A stretch of 64,000 nucleotides of DNA, taken from Colletes latitarsis. Lineage: Eukaryota > Arthropoda > Insecta > Hymenoptera > Colletidae. Location of the stretch: assembly GCF_051014445.1 (NCBI RefSeq), contig NC_135141.1, positions 24,699,422 to 24,763,421 of the forward strand, read 5' to 3'. The position numbers and the translations under genes are program-made. The notes beneath the pieces were generated by a model that was not told the DNA's origin, did not search any database, and saw nothing but the letters and a program-made list of their open reading frames with translations. Shown here in pieces: positions 26,139 through 39,782 of this stretch (positions are counted from its first letter, which is position 1; every line of letters starts with the position of its first letter).

Positions 26139-29035
26139 CGTACTCCTCTCGTCGAACAAGAACCAACCGACGGAACCGTAGGCCAGCAAATTCCTCAAAC
26201 GAACCGGATCGCGCGTACCAACTGAACGGAACGTAGAAATCGGCGCGAGAACACCTCAGCAACGGACTCGAGTTTCATGCTAACGTGCGGACGCCCAGCG
26301 TCGTTCTGCGTCACCGAGGATCACGGGGGATGACCGGATGTGCCTATCCGAGCCTGGTATAGACGTCGTCGTCGTCGTCGATCGCACGTTGCCGAACCAC
26401 CCCCGAGACGAGAGGGGGCGGTGGAAGCGTTACCACGCGAGTTAGGCCAGGGGTTGCACCGCGCCACCCCGCTCCAATTAATCCGCCCGTTTATTTTGAA
26501 CGGGCTGCCTAATGCCCGCGCGATTTCGCAGCCATTTTGGGGGTAGAAGCGCCATGCCACCCCCACTCCGCGTGGCTGTCGGTTCATCCATTGGTCGCGT
26601 TAACTTGCCAACGAAGGGTGGAAAGCGCCGACTGCTCGACGCCATTGGTCGGGCGAAAGCGGCCTGCGCGAAAGGGGGTTGGCTCTGGCAGCAACCCCTA
26701 ACGGAGACGCGGCTCAAGTACAGCGGGAATTCGAGGCTAGCGGGATTTCGGTGCACGCTTCGAGAAGCGTACGTGGTTCGCGAGCATCGAGTTCCGTGCA
26801 ACCGAACCGGGGGTGGGAGACAAGAGAGAGAGAGAAAAGTCATTGGCGAGCGATTACCGCGAAACGAGAGGAACAAATTGGATGTGAAACGTTTCTCCGG
26901 AGTATAGAGAGAATATGCCGGGTACAGTCGCCCGCCGTGATATCGAGATTGTTCTCCCCCCCGGGGGGCGGTTTAACCGCCGTTCCTCCCGCGTTCTACG
27001 CGGTCTCTTTTGCGGTTTCGACTTTTCCGCGCCGCGAGTCACCGGCAAACGGCGCGAAGAGAATATCCGAACGCTTCGAAATACATTATTTCTTGGAATC
27101 TCTTCGCTAGACGACGGATGGTTTTTTTTCTTTTTTTTTGGAACGCGTACAGACTAGACTCTAACGAAGTCAATTTCAGGCGGATGGGAACACAGCGGCG
27201 GGAAAGTGGCGCGAGGAACGCCGCGAACGCGCGAGCATTTGCATAAATACGGTCCTCGCAATTTGTGGAACACTCGCCGGGGGCCGCTCCGTCATCTTGC
27301 GCGGCTAGTATGTGAGCGTAAATATGCATGATGCATGAAACCACCAATCCTCGACACCGCCTGCAACCCCCTTCTCAGCCCCTTTTCTCCGTACCGGGGT
27401 TTCGCAGCGCCCCGTTAGTCTATTCATCGCGTCGCTACTTATCTTCCGGGAGCATTCGCGCGACTCTATGGCTCTGCGCGCGTATTCCCTGCTTTCTATA
27501 CCTAAATATTTCCCGTTCCGTAAAATCAGCCGCGCTGAACTTTCGACGATCCAGAATAAAAACGGGACGAACGCGATCCAGTTCGCTGACCCCGAGATCT
27601 TCTTTTCTGCGTTGCTTAATTAACGAATTGCCTGAATTATCCTTCGATGTTTGCTTTTATCGGTTCGCTCGATACCCCGCGACATCGGTGAAACGTCGAA
27701 AAAGGCGTGAACATTCTTTCTTGCAGAGATATTCTAGCGATCATCGTTTCAAGTTCGTTCATACGTTTACGATATCGTTGAATCTCAACAAGTAAATATT
27801 ATAAAGACGATGCAATGACCGTTGGTCTCGTTTTTCCGGAGTTTCGAACCCGTGTGAACGAATAAATAAATATTTACGCTATCGATCGCCTCGAGACGGG
27901 GGTTGTTCGTGGAATTTTCGGCAACGCGATACCGCGTGGCGTCGCATAAAATGCGCGGACCTTGCGCGGGTGTGCAGAGAGAGGAAACGAGCGTCCGTGT
28001 GGATACGGCGATGTGGGGTGGTATTTTAATGGCTCGCCTCGTGGCCTCGAGTTTGCGTGCTGGCACCTGTAAGCGGAACCCCTCGTCGGCGTACCCCCAG
28101 AGTCGGACACGACGGGGCGCGTTTGTGAATTCATTAGGATTAACGTATGCAGGGGATTAATTCAAGGGGCAGCAAAGCGGCCCGGCGTCTTCTTCGTGCT
28201 CGCTGGAAAAGGGCCTCGGTGCCGCGCAAACGGTGGAATAAATGCATGAAGACGGAATAAATTGAGTGCCGTCGAGTCGCGAAAACAAAGACAATCCCGA
28301 TAACTTCGACGAAAGAACGTTCCTCTTCGGGGGAGGAACAATTTTCGACGCGGCACGCGCGTTCCCCGTCGTCGTCGTCGCCGCGCTCGTTATTTCGTGT
28401 CCAATCCAATTAGAATCAAGGGTCTCGATACCTTTTCAAAGGTGTCAATTACTGAATATCAAATCGCGGATTACGTCGGGACTCCTCCTCGGATCGCTGT
28501 CTTTTCGCTCCATCTGGAAAGAGAGATTGCTCGAATGTATTCTTGGTTTTGATTCTCGATGAATAGAAACGCGAAGATGCAGAATTTGGTACAGGCGAAT
28601 TTCGACGCTGCTGATCGCATCTGTCGGGATTTACCCGGAATCGAATCAATGGAAATTAGGCCGGAGGGTTGGGCGCGAATTGCCTGGAAATCATCCCCCT
28701 CGACGGATGATTGTTATCGGTAATTTGTGATATTTGCTCCCCCGTGGGACACGAAATTTCGACTCGATACAGCCACCTCCGGGTGCGATGGACAAATAGG
28801 ATTCGACTACGGGGGTGAATCTCCTTTCTATACCGCGGGAGTATAGGGGACGATCATGAATTAGCGACAGAAACGCGTTCAATTACTCTTATCCACCGCG
28901 TATCTAGATATTCTAAACAAGTAACGCGTAATTACCGCGTAGATTATATACAAGGATCTACGAGATATCGCTAGGAATAAAAAAAAAATAATGCAAACGC
29001 TATATTATTGATGTAAATGTATTACAGAAACAGGC
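26139..29035. other. CpG-rich region upstream of the homeobox gene
   Basis: This holds the probable homeobox promoter (near 26140-26300) and high-GC sequence with inconsistent short open frames on both strands. No domain, RNA gene or clear transposon is recognisable. Confidence 0.45.
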
Positions 29036-29086
29036 AAAAAATGTGGAACGCTTCACGATTTTGCGTGTCATCCTTGCGCAGGGGCC

Positions 29087-29126
<40 letters not shown>

Positions 29127-29143
29127 ACTGCCGAAGCAAGTAC
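29036..29143 (-). ncRNA. U6: U6 spliceosomal snRNA, copy 1
   Basis: Read on the minus strand the gene starts GTACTTGCTTCGGCAGTACA. It contains the invariant ACAGAGA box and the AGATTAGCATGGCCCCTGCG segment used for U4/U2 pairing. It ends CCACATTTTTT, the Pol III stop. The length of about 108 nt is normal for U6, the RNA at the catalytic centre of the spliceosome. Confidence 0.98.
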
Positions 29144-29207
29144 ATTTGTACCTCCGTTCGAGTCTGTATATATAGAAAAGAAGGCCCTCAGAAACACTTG
29201 CGAGAAA
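29144..29207 (-). promoter_or_regulatory. Pol III snRNA promoter of U6 copy 1
   Basis: A TATATATA box lies at -24 to -31 (29167-29174). The element TTTCTCGCAAG (minus strand) lies at -54 to -64 (29197-29207) and is the likely proximal sequence element. Both are conserved at identical spacing in copy 2 while the bases between differ. Confidence 0.8.
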
Positions 29208-29831
29208 AACTTGCTCCAATATGCCATCTTCCGGCACTAGAACATACTAACCTTGTGACGCACCTATGATGCGAGGTAACCGCCATTTTGAAAGTCTTAC
29301 CTGATCAGGTGGACTGGCCCATGCGCACACGTTTAGTTTTGAAGTTATTTTAAATTGTTGCATAACATGAAAATACTAACCACAGAAATTATTAATAAAT
29401 ATTAACAATTAAATTCTCTAAACGATATAGCAACGTAGGCGCAAGATTAGAAAGCGGTTCTACTTTTTAATGTTATATAATTATTTAGATTTGATTGCCT
29501 ATTTTACTCATACGTCTATCACTTATATGTAGTAGAAGCTAGCGATTAAAAATAATTTGTCCTCGAAGAGATTAAATTATTTATAAGTTGTTAACCATAG
29601 GTCATGTAGATTCCGACCTATAGCGCTCTAACACAATTCACTCTACCACACGACTTAGCCGTTGATATTTTCTGGATAAATTAATACTCTTTCAATAAAA
29701 AACTTATTAGAAACACTATTTAAAAAACATGTGGTAAATATATAAGTATTTATCGTATCCCCTAAAGATGTCTATTTTACCGATCATAGGAAAAGAAATT
29801 CATAGAAAATAAATAGAATAGAAATTATTGC
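29208..29831. other. Spacer between the two U6 genes
   Basis: This AT-rich sequence shows no coding exon or repeat. The two U6 copies share only the gene and about 65 bp upstream, so the spacer is not part of a recent duplication. Confidence 0.5.
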
Positions 29832-29882
29832 AAAAAATGTGGAACGCTTCACGATTTTGCGTGTCATCCTTGCGCAGGGGCC

Positions 29883-29922
<40 letters not shown>

Positions 29923-29939
29923 ACTGCCGAAGCAAGTAC
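29832..29939 (-). ncRNA. U6: U6 spliceosomal snRNA, copy 2
   Basis: The transcribed sequence is the same as copy 1, including ACAGAGA and the terminal T6 run. It lies in the same orientation about 0.8 kb away. The identical gene body with diverged flanks indicates both copies are maintained as functional or homogenised. Confidence 0.98.
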
Positions 29940-30003
29940 ATTCGTACCTCCGTTCGAGGTTGTATATATACAAAAGGGGAGCCACTAGAGCGCTTGCGAG
30001 AAA
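29940..30003 (-). promoter_or_regulatory. Pol III snRNA promoter of U6 copy 2
   Basis: TATATATA at -24 to -31 (29963-29970) and TTTCTCGCAAG at -54 to -64 (29993-30003) sit at exactly the spacing seen in copy 1. Confidence 0.8.
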
Positions 30004-33000
30004 CGTAGGCCATCTAGTGACCCTAAACTATATCAGACATATAATATGTATACAGACATACATGTGTAAGCTATAGTTAGGCACTCACAATCAGAGATTA
30101 GAATATCAATACATCTTAAATACCTATATCTTTCGAAGCTCAACTCCTATCTAATGTCTGTTATGTTATCTTCGATTTTAAGTTCCATACAGTTAATATG
30201 AACACGCTTATCGTGAGATCTCCCCATTCGGATTATTTTCCACAGAATCTTAGGTGCACCGGGAGTAACAAAGGGTCGTAATTATTCAAAGAAACGGTTT
30301 TTCCTCGACAGGAGGGACGCGAATCTGGTTCGATGGAACGAGACGAACGAAGTTCGATCTACCGCGAGCTCCCAGAGTCTGAATGATTATCAATAATAGA
30401 GTCGCGGTCGTCGATCGAGTCGAGACGAATTGGTAAATACGGATAAAAAAAACAGTGGAGAGGATATCACGGTGGAGCGATTTAAAACAGTAAGAGTTGA
30501 AGGGAGGTTCGCGAGGCGAAGAGGAAGAGGAAGAGGAGGAACGAGTAGGAGGAGGAGGGATCAAAACCGCGATGCCACAAGGGCTTCGAAATCGTTAACA
30601 ATCGCGGCAAAAGCAAAATCTATTGAGGTGCGACCACGCGTGTGAATATAACTGTCGATCTGAATATTCTGCGCGGAGCAGCATCGTCCAGTGCCGTATT
30701 CGCGAAAAACGAGGGGGTAGCCTGCTCGTTTTCCATCGGGAAATAAAAGAGGTGCGATCGAAAAGAACGATTCTGTTTACAGCGACTAACAATCGCGGTT
30801 CGATATTCCTGATATCGAATTTCTTTTTTTTCCTACCGCCGATGAATTCTTTATCCGCGATCGAATATTCTTTATATTCTCTTTTCTCTCTCTCTCTTCT
30901 TTTGCTCGAAAGCGTTTGTTGATTCAAAAGTTTTTCGAACCAAAGGGTACAAAGTCGTTCGCGCAATGTTTTCTTCTCGAGGGGGAGGGTAAAAAAAAAA
31001 AAACGTGGCGAATAAAAGGGAAGATGAGAAACGCGAGGGTTGTATCTGCTTAGTCCATTGCTACGAGTTCACGGGTTAAACAGAGCAAAAGGTCCCGGAT
31101 GTATACGTTCTCGTTTCTCGTTGAATGTACCGGCATTCATTTATATTTTCCCTTTCGGTTGCTTCTTATCGTTTCTATACTTTGTCTTTTCTCTATTCCG
31201 CGATCCTCCCGCTAACGACGACCCCGCGACGCTTTCGAGACGTCAAGGCGCGTCGTTTCGGAGACGCGTAAAGAAAAATAATTATAATCCCGTCGATTTA
31301 CTCACGTTTTTCCGCGTTAAACGCTCGCGAGAATACTCTCTCTCTCTTTCTCTCGATAAACCAATTTCTCGTCAGAGAACATTGTTCCAAATGTCGTTGA
31401 CGTCCAAATTAGAACTCCAATTTTTCCAAATCCTTTCCGGAGGTCAGAGTTCGTTAAGACGCGTCGCGTCGGATCCCTGAAAAGTAGAAACAATCACGAA
31501 GAGCTCGTTCATGAAAATTCGGTAGCAACCCCCTGGCTGGATATACAGCCTATTGTGCTTCTTCTTCCGTGCAGAGGAGGAGACACTCTCGAAGAATGAT
31601 GGTTATGGGAAAAAGAGTGCTTGAACACGGACGTTGGTCAGGCTCCCGCGGTTCCAATTACGATTGAAAGGCGGCCCTGTTTGTTCGCCTCCTATAACTG
31701 CAGACTCTTCAGTGCCTCGTACAAGGCACTCTTACCCCATGGCCACTTTCGAGTTTCGACGCGCGTGTTTCCATGGCGAACGCCGCGGCGATTCCGCCAG
31801 GCACAAAAGTGCTCATCTTTTCAATCCACGGGAACGTTTATTTCATCGAAAATGCCTTCTCGGGATTCGCGCAATTTTTATTCAATCGTGAAACGACGCC
31901 CACGCGATCCATTCAATCCTACAAAAAGAAAATGGAAAGTTCGAAAGTAAATTTAACCAAATAGAATCGTTCTTAATCATAACTTATACTTCTAGCAATT
32001 ATTACGAGTGGCCATATCAGTTACTTAATTTATTTCGTTTGGAACAATACCAAAAAGAAAGACGTTCGAATAGGAATGAGTCATTCGCCCGCGAAGAATT
32101 TGATTTCGCTTTGAACGACACCGGTTAGGTTTGCGTGCGAGTTATTCCGGGGAATTCGTTCCAGCGCGATTTATCCGCTCCCCCTCGTGTTTTGTCAAAG
32201 ACGAAACCGATCGTCCGATAGAGCCGCGACCCTGTTTTCGAGCTAAGTGCCGTATAATCAAGGGATGATTGCCGCTACAAAGCCGGGCTGATTGGCTCGT
32301 TTACGTTACAGTAATGCTCGGAGCACGGCGAGACGACGCAGATCGTCCCCCGTTTCTCGTTCTAACGAGATTTGACGGAAACATCCGCGGCTCTCGTCGA
32401 GGAATTAAACGAGAATTTTTCTCGCGCGACGACGAAGAATGACGGTCCCATCGGGAGGAAGAATCATCGTATTAAACGAAGAAAAATCCACCCCTCTGCG
32501 CGGCCTTTCATACAAGTGACGAATTAATAATCCGTGAATTCTCGCGGTAGCTCTTAAATCGGTCATTAATTTCGCGTATCAAAAGATAGGCAACTAGTCT
32601 GAATTGCCCGATAATCGTGATCTCAGAATTATTCGATCGTGTCAGGGTGAAGTGCCTCTTCCATTGCTTTATTAACAAAAGTTGAATAGGGTGTGATTAT
32701 AATATCAGAATATTCTATATTACAAATCCAAGAGGAAAGGAGTAAACTAAAATATTTAAAAGTTGACACTGCCATACCAGTATTCCTTGTCATATCCTAT
32801 GAAATGCATCTATGAAAATATGGCTGATGATGGACGAAGAGTCACGATCCGGTATCGGTTTCAGAGCGTAAAGGGTACCGCCAGGGGTGGGCCTTAAAAC
32901 CTGGCGGGAGGGTGTCGCGAAGATACCACGAAGATGGTGTAGATTCGCGCGGCAAGCATCGACGCCGAGAGAGGGTTGCTTGTTTACAAGCGACAGTTGA

Positions 33001-36000
33001 TTTGACAAAGCCGCGGGTCCATTTATACGAGTGAATATTACAGGGCAAAGTCGAGGGGTGGCTTGTTATCCGCTCATTGAAGTTAACCACGGGGCTAAGT
33101 GCGCCGGGGAGTGCCGGTCGGGAGGAGCAAGGAGAAGCGATGACTAAAGGTTAGGTATATAACGTGGGCGCGGAGAGGGACGAGGGTTTGCAGTTTGCGG
33201 AGAGAACGACGGAAACGCCGTTAGAAACTGAGAGAGGGTAACTCCGACGGAGAGGTGGAGCGAGAAAGGGTGAGAAGGTGGGCAAGATTGGACGGAAAGA
33301 GACGGAGGGAGGAAGTTCGAGTGAAACAGACTGAGGGAGGACGAGGGTAGCGATGGGAACGATACCGTCGCAGGCCACCGACGACAGTTTTGCAAGCGAC
33401 GATCGTTTCTGACAACAATTAAATTGTAACTTATTCATTATTGAATCCTATCCTTAGATCTAATTCTAAGTTTCTACATTATTTTCTTTTTTTTTAATTC
33501 ACACCGAAGTTGTATAATTCCATGGTATCAGTCGCGACTGGTGGACACTTTTCAGTGTCAATTTGTGGTCGATTCAAAGGGATGAATATCAAGGTCGGTT
33601 CTAATGGAAACCCCGCGAACGGTAATCGAATTAGAGCCATCGCTAGAAGAGGGTGACAGTAGGGAAGAAGGGTAGTAGCTGGGAGGGCCAGAGAGAAATA
33701 GAGAGAAACGCGAGAGGGGTGGTAGTCGGTAGGAGAACACCGGTGGGCCAATGAGAGGCCAGATCGTTGCCGAGGTAACCGCGGGGCTTCCCGACGGATT
33801 ATTCGACCGAGATTGAAAAGTTAGCGCCGCGTGGCGGGCGGGGGCTCGTCGACGGAGCCACCCCTGCTTCTCCGGAACGAGAGATCTCCTCGCGGTAGGG
33901 CTAACACAACGGATTAAGGCTTATTTTCACGTTCACGAGAGCTCGACCCCCTTTGCCCGACGCTATTATCTTCCAACGCGAAGCGACGTTAACACGCTCG
34001 AACTGCGAGTCGATCTTCGCGGTCGATTGTCAATTTTATAATCGTCTTGCACCATAGAAATGCTTTTCTCCCAGTGTGTCCGCATACCTTGGGCCAGTAG
34101 TACGATTTTATGTTACCTGGAGTCCTTGATTGATCTCACCTTCCAACCTGCAAAGAAGGAGAGTTTTATAATTACATTCCCAGACTCGAAACGCTGATCT
34201 TATTTAGTAAGGGCCGTAAAGACCATTTCAAATTTTTGCAGCTACCATCCTCCTTTTGGCCAGAACGAATCCAAGTCCACTCGTATAGATCACTGGTTGA
34301 GTATAAAGATACCTGTAATAGAAGTGAAAGAAAATTAGTTCCGCGTTTAACGCTGATATTTTAAAGGTGTTCGATCGGCTTTGGATTTCACGATCGAAGG
34401 AGACTCGAGCTCCGGGACTGGTTTCGCGGCGAGGTCGGCCTCCGGGAATCGTTCGTCGGCGACGGGTCAAGCGTGAGGACGTCACGAAAAAGTGTTTATT
34501 TCTGCATGTACACAGCGCACACGGGGCGCGTCTAGCAGGCTGCTTACCTGGTAGCCACTCGGGGGTTACCTGACACGTGCATAATTAATGCCCGCGCTGA
34601 CGAGAGCGCGACACTAGCGCGTGTACTCGCGGATTATCTGTGCCATCGAAATAAAACGCGGAGAACGAAATAACGTTCGAAAAAGTCGGCCCTACGAACG
34701 GGAAGAAAAATCTGATGCGATAACGAAAGAGGGAGATAGAGAGGAAACCGATTCTTGCCAAACGGAAACGAGAGTTCGAAACGCAGGGGGCGAGAGAGAG
34801 AGAGAGAGAGGGGGGTGGGTGGTTAGGTTGGTGAGCAGGAAAGTTGTCCGGGTAACCGACGCGGAAACGCGAGGTAATGACTACTTTTTCATATTTTAAT
34901 TACGCAGTAATTAATTGAAATGTTTCCCCGTTCGCGAGGGCACTCGAGCAAAATGAGAGGCGAGTAACTCTACGGAGTCGACTTCGGCTTCGGCGCATTT
35001 CTTTTTTTTTCCATTTTTCCTCCCTTTCTTCCGGCCGACGCGAGGCCCTCTGTGTCTCTGCGGCGCTTCGGCCTGGAGAACACACGGCCGTTTCCTTTCC
35101 TTCGTTCTTTCACCCTTTCTCGCGAAATTAGGTGGAAGCCTTTTCACGAGGTTCGCTTCTCTTTTAAAAATTTCAGCGTGCAGCTAATTGTACCGTTAAT
35201 GGCTTTAACGTGAAAGGATTTCTCTGATAGCGGCCTGTGCCTGTGCCACCCCCCTTCCTCTTATTATCAGCGAACGAGCTCGCGCGCGCAAGCAGTGCTT
35301 TAAAGTACTAATTAAATTAGTTCCGTAAAGCGAAACTCGTCGGCCAGACTTTCGAGGCTATCGATTCCCCGCGATCATTAAAATAATTACGAATGTTCGT
35401 TGGTAATTGAACGGATATCCCGTTGGCTCCGCGAATTTTCGTTGCGTTATCGTCGACCCTATGTCGTAGGATCCTAATTCCAAGGCACAGAGAGTAATTA
35501 TTCATCGAGAACTGAGAACTCCGCGATGTCCAACGAGCAAGCTAAACCTTCGTTCTCCCTTCGAAAGCATTCGCGATGTTTTCCAGCGAGTTAATCTTCA
35601 GTGGTTTCGTTGCGTCAGTTTCCAACAAGGTTATGCTTGCTCTCGTCCGGTATTCCGGGGACCGTTTCAGGCTAGCTGTCTCGATATCTCGAGGGCTGAG
35701 AAGGATGCTTCGTTACTCGTTATCTGACGCTGAAGCTCGTTGCTGCACCGAGGGAACAATAGTGGGACGAGAAAAAAGTAAGAACGAAACGAAGAGAGAG
35801 AGGTACGCGGCCAAAACGAGAGGACTGTCGGGCGAGCTTTTGTTAGCGCGGATGCTTGCCTACGTGCAATTGTCATCTACTTGTTCCAGCCATTGTTTCC
35901 GGTAACTCTTTCGCGGTAACGAGGAGGAACCTCAATTAGAACGGTTTGAGGACTTAAACGCCCAGAGGCTGCCGGGTTTTAAGAGGCAAGGATGCACCAA

Positions 36001-39000
36001 CACCGTCGCGCGAACATTGTTTCTAGCGAACGATAACTCGGTGATACCTCTGGCTGTATCGGTGCACGTAGCACGTCGGCCGGGAACTTTCTTCCTCGGA
36101 ATAATTACTAGGCATGCTCGAGGATATGATACCATTATGTTTCCCGCGGACTAGCCTTTGTTAATGTTGCTTCGCATTCTCCGGTGAATCCATAGTATTA
36201 TCATGATTCGGATGAAATCCTTCTGCTTTAAATAAGAAGTACAACTATTAGAATAAACCTCTACCTTTGACCTCGATGAAATTGGTTTCAACCCCTAGCA
36301 AAAGACTTACGGTTTCATTTCTTGCACTGTAGTGTCTCCCGATTGCAATTATAGCTCGTTTCGAATTACCATAGTTTCCAGTGACCAGGAAGGCTGGAAG
36401 TTTAACCAAGGCTTAAAAAAAAATCAGAATTTTCGAGTTAGACACAGAAGCGGTAACAATTCCTGGTTTGACACACCTGTACAAGCCGGCCGTCGACCAA
36501 TCACGCGACCACCCGGTCCGATCAATTGTGGGAGGACGAATAATAGAAACGGGAGCCTCTACCTCTTGTCTGTTATCCTGATGGGTAAACAAGAGCACGC
36601 TTTGAAGCTCAAATTGAAATAAATCCTGTTATCCTTTGGACATTAACTCGCTCGCCCGTCGCTATCCCATGAAAGCTTCGTGCCATTAAACCTCCTATTT
36701 AAGCCTCTTTACGATTCGCGAAACGCATCCCGTTCCCGAACGAGAACGCAAAGGCACGTACACCGGATTATTCCGCGATGCATACTTTCGAGCACTAATG
36801 ACACGAAAAATTGTCGATTTTGCGGTGTGTCGGTTGAGTAATATCGAATCAATATTTGTTTCATTGACGGGTAGCAGGGGCAGTGGGGGGCGACTGCAGG
36901 GGATGCATGTTATGTACACCGTGTATGGGCACGTATAGGTACGGTCTGTTATCGGAAATCCATCCGAATATCTGGAATTTTTTTTCGGCCGGCACGCGCG
37001 ACTCGTTTTATGATCGCCTGTGACGCGTAGTCGAAATTAAGATGTACGGAAGATGGGACACGTCCGATAGAAAATAATAAACATTGACGAGCCAGCGACA
37101 GGATATCTTGCAGTCGATTTTCACGTTTTTCCTACGAAACGTTCAACGCCTACGCCTTTGCACCACAGCCACGGAGGCCGCGATCCATCAAATCGCGAAT
37201 CCACTCCGTATCGCGTCTTCCAAAGCCTTCCGGTCTCCGGAACTTTTCCTTGGCCCGGAGTTTTAATTTCTTGTTACGCGGTTCTTCGCGATACCGCGTG
37301 AGAAACGACGTCCACGAGGACCGTCGACGTTCGGGATCCTGTTATCCTGGCTAGCGTAGAACGCGCGGCGATATCGCGGGATTCGAGGTCCTGGATCCGC
37401 GGATGTCGTTCCTGAATTATGGGGTCCTGGTGGCGCGGATGCTTCTGGCGCCACACGGTTGACGAATGACGGGACGTTGACGGGTCCCGACGGATGTCGC
37501 GTTCCTTCGTACGCAAAGATTTTTTCTCGTCAAAACGACGGAGAATTTCGTCTTGCATGGGGTCCTGGTCGATGGAATACTTAACCCTTGCAAGCTCGTC
37601 CGAGCTTAACGGCCGACGGTGAAGAGGGTCCATTCGTCCTGGAATTCCCGCTCGCATGGTACCCTAGTGCAGTTGGGTATTTGTAAGATACAAGCGCGGA
37701 CGTTTGAACGTCAAAGGGACCAATTCCAGGGGCGTACGATCGCTAACCTGCGGGTGTTCATGCAATTACTGACCCAGAAATACGAATACCTCGATATCGC
37801 TCACTTTCCAGACACTATACAAGTTGTACTTCCTCTAAACTTTACTACTTACTGTATATTATCCAGCTCTAGTAACGAGTTACGAAGGACAATGTCGCGA
37901 CTTCCGGGATAGCAAGGTAGTTGGTACGACACTGACGAATTCGATCGGACGCAACAATTGTTACAGAGTTATGCGAGCCTAATGCATCTGTGGCTACGTT
38001 GAAAAAAAAAAATGTTTCTGCGCATGTATGGTGGACGTTCCATTTTCAACGCATACTCGTGACGTACACGAGGTGTAGGGTTGCAGGCTCGCCAGCAGGA
38101 TGTCGCGCAGGATCAAGGACATTCTGCCACCCCGCGTTTGCTTCCTTCCATCCTAGTACTCGAGCTCGTTTCGTCTTTTGAAGTCCTATTTATTGACCGA
38201 TACATGCACGTTAGCTTACCAGCGTGACTTTATTCTGGCGAGCATCGATGTGCTCCCATCCATTAATCGCTTGTATTTAAGACGCTAAACTTAATTACCT
38301 TCGAAATAGTTACCGAACAGTAATTTAAAAGTCGAACAATAAACTCTGACGAAGTCAGAAGACTCGAAGTCGAGCGAGGATTAAAAGAGTCTACGTGATC
38401 AAAGTTCTTAAGAAGCAACAGTGTCGTCGAGTTTCCAGCATCATTGCAGTTCTTTCAAGCGTCTTTTATTCCTGAACATCAGCTAATTATGAAGGATCCG
38501 ATCCTCTCAAGACTACGTTCTCGGAGAAACTGTTGCCCTGAAATGACGATAAGGACTGCTACTTATTGGTATCGTTCGGGCGTGCTTTCATTAGTTTCGA
38601 GATTTCTCGTGTAATTTATGATGTACTTTGTAAAAAAAATTTATTTATTTTACGTGGAACTTCCTGGCAGTCGACCTCCAGTCGTTTCTAGTTTCCTAAA
38701 CTTCGACTTCCTGTTTCCTTCCGGTCTCTACGCCGTTTCCCGGAAAAAGCATGGATCGATACCTGGCGCCGAGTGCTGGTGTTCTCTCTTCGACGCAAGC
38801 TACAACGACAGATCTTAAAGATTGTCTTAATATTGTATGATTTAAAATCAAGTATTTTAGCTACATATATTCATCGTTTTCGCGACCCAGCGATGTAGAA
38901 CTAACGTTTATTGAAACCCCAAACAAAATTTTGAATCGTTACAAACACCCCCATCGATGATTCGATGACGCTTACAACTAAATTCTCGTCGACTGTGTTC

Positions 39001-39782
39001 TCCTAGTACAAATCACATAGATTGTAATTCAACAAATTCCTCCCCTCAAAATAAAAGTCCTGTCGATTGGAGGGCGAGGCAGCCAGGATCACATCCCTTG
39101 TAGTCCTGCGCATATATCCTGTACTCGCGTGCAACCTATCCCACCCTATACGCCCTTGATCCGGAAATATGCTTCGCGTTTGAAGCAATTATTCCTATTA
39201 ACGTAGGCGTCGTACCACCCTTAATTCAACTCGATCCTCTCGTTCCTGCCTTTCGACTTCCACGCGGTTGTTCATCGCAACATTTCATAAAAAACAAGCA
39301 TTACACTCGTAAGATCTGTACGTAATGAACGCATCTCTCTTATTATTAACGTAAAATTATAAAATGCTAATTAAGACCTTGTCAGATTATCAGGCTACAA
39401 TGTCCACCCTAGGTTTACAGTGTCGCTGAAAATATTCGTTGCATCGTAGAGCAAGGTATTTCTTAAGTTTCTTAAGAATTCTCGGTGTCAGTTCTGATTT
39501 TACGATGACGTGGGTTTCGACGTCACGTCCAAATATCTATTACGCTAGTGACGTTGCGAAAACGAGATGCCTGAGGTGACAGGATAACAAGAATCGCTAG
39601 AAGTACCCTATTTTCCATCCTCGCGGAGGGTGAAGCGTCACCGATATCCCGTTTTAAGGTTCGCCCCCTATATACGTATACTGATACGCATCAATAACAT
39701 TCGTACTCAAAGAACAATGGTAGAAATTTAATATCTCGAAACAGGATTTTAGCAAGTAGGTCCTTCTTCCTAATAGCTGAGA
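30004..39782. other. Ten-kilobase gene-poor, CpG-rich intergenic block
   Basis: No coding exon with splice-consistent neighbours or known domain is visible. Simple repeats include a CT run near 31335 and GA runs near 30520-30560 and 34790-34810. A minus-strand open frame at 37274-37657 is overlain by a degenerate GGTCCTGG-rich repeat and is not called. The region may hold enhancers of the homeobox gene, non-coding RNAs or unrecognised 5' exons. Confidence 0.45.

Noticed and set aside
26321..28562. Many open frames of 60-155 codons on both strands
   Set aside because: Mutually overlapping, low-complexity, GC-driven, without domains or splice context.
29022..29985. Short open frames on both strands across the U6 genes
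   Set aside because: They are translations of the U6 snRNA and its promoter.
37274..37657. 127-codon minus-strand open frame rich in Arg, Asp and Ser
   Set aside because: It overlaps a degenerate GGTCCTGG-rich repeat, has no known domain and no splice-consistent neighbours.
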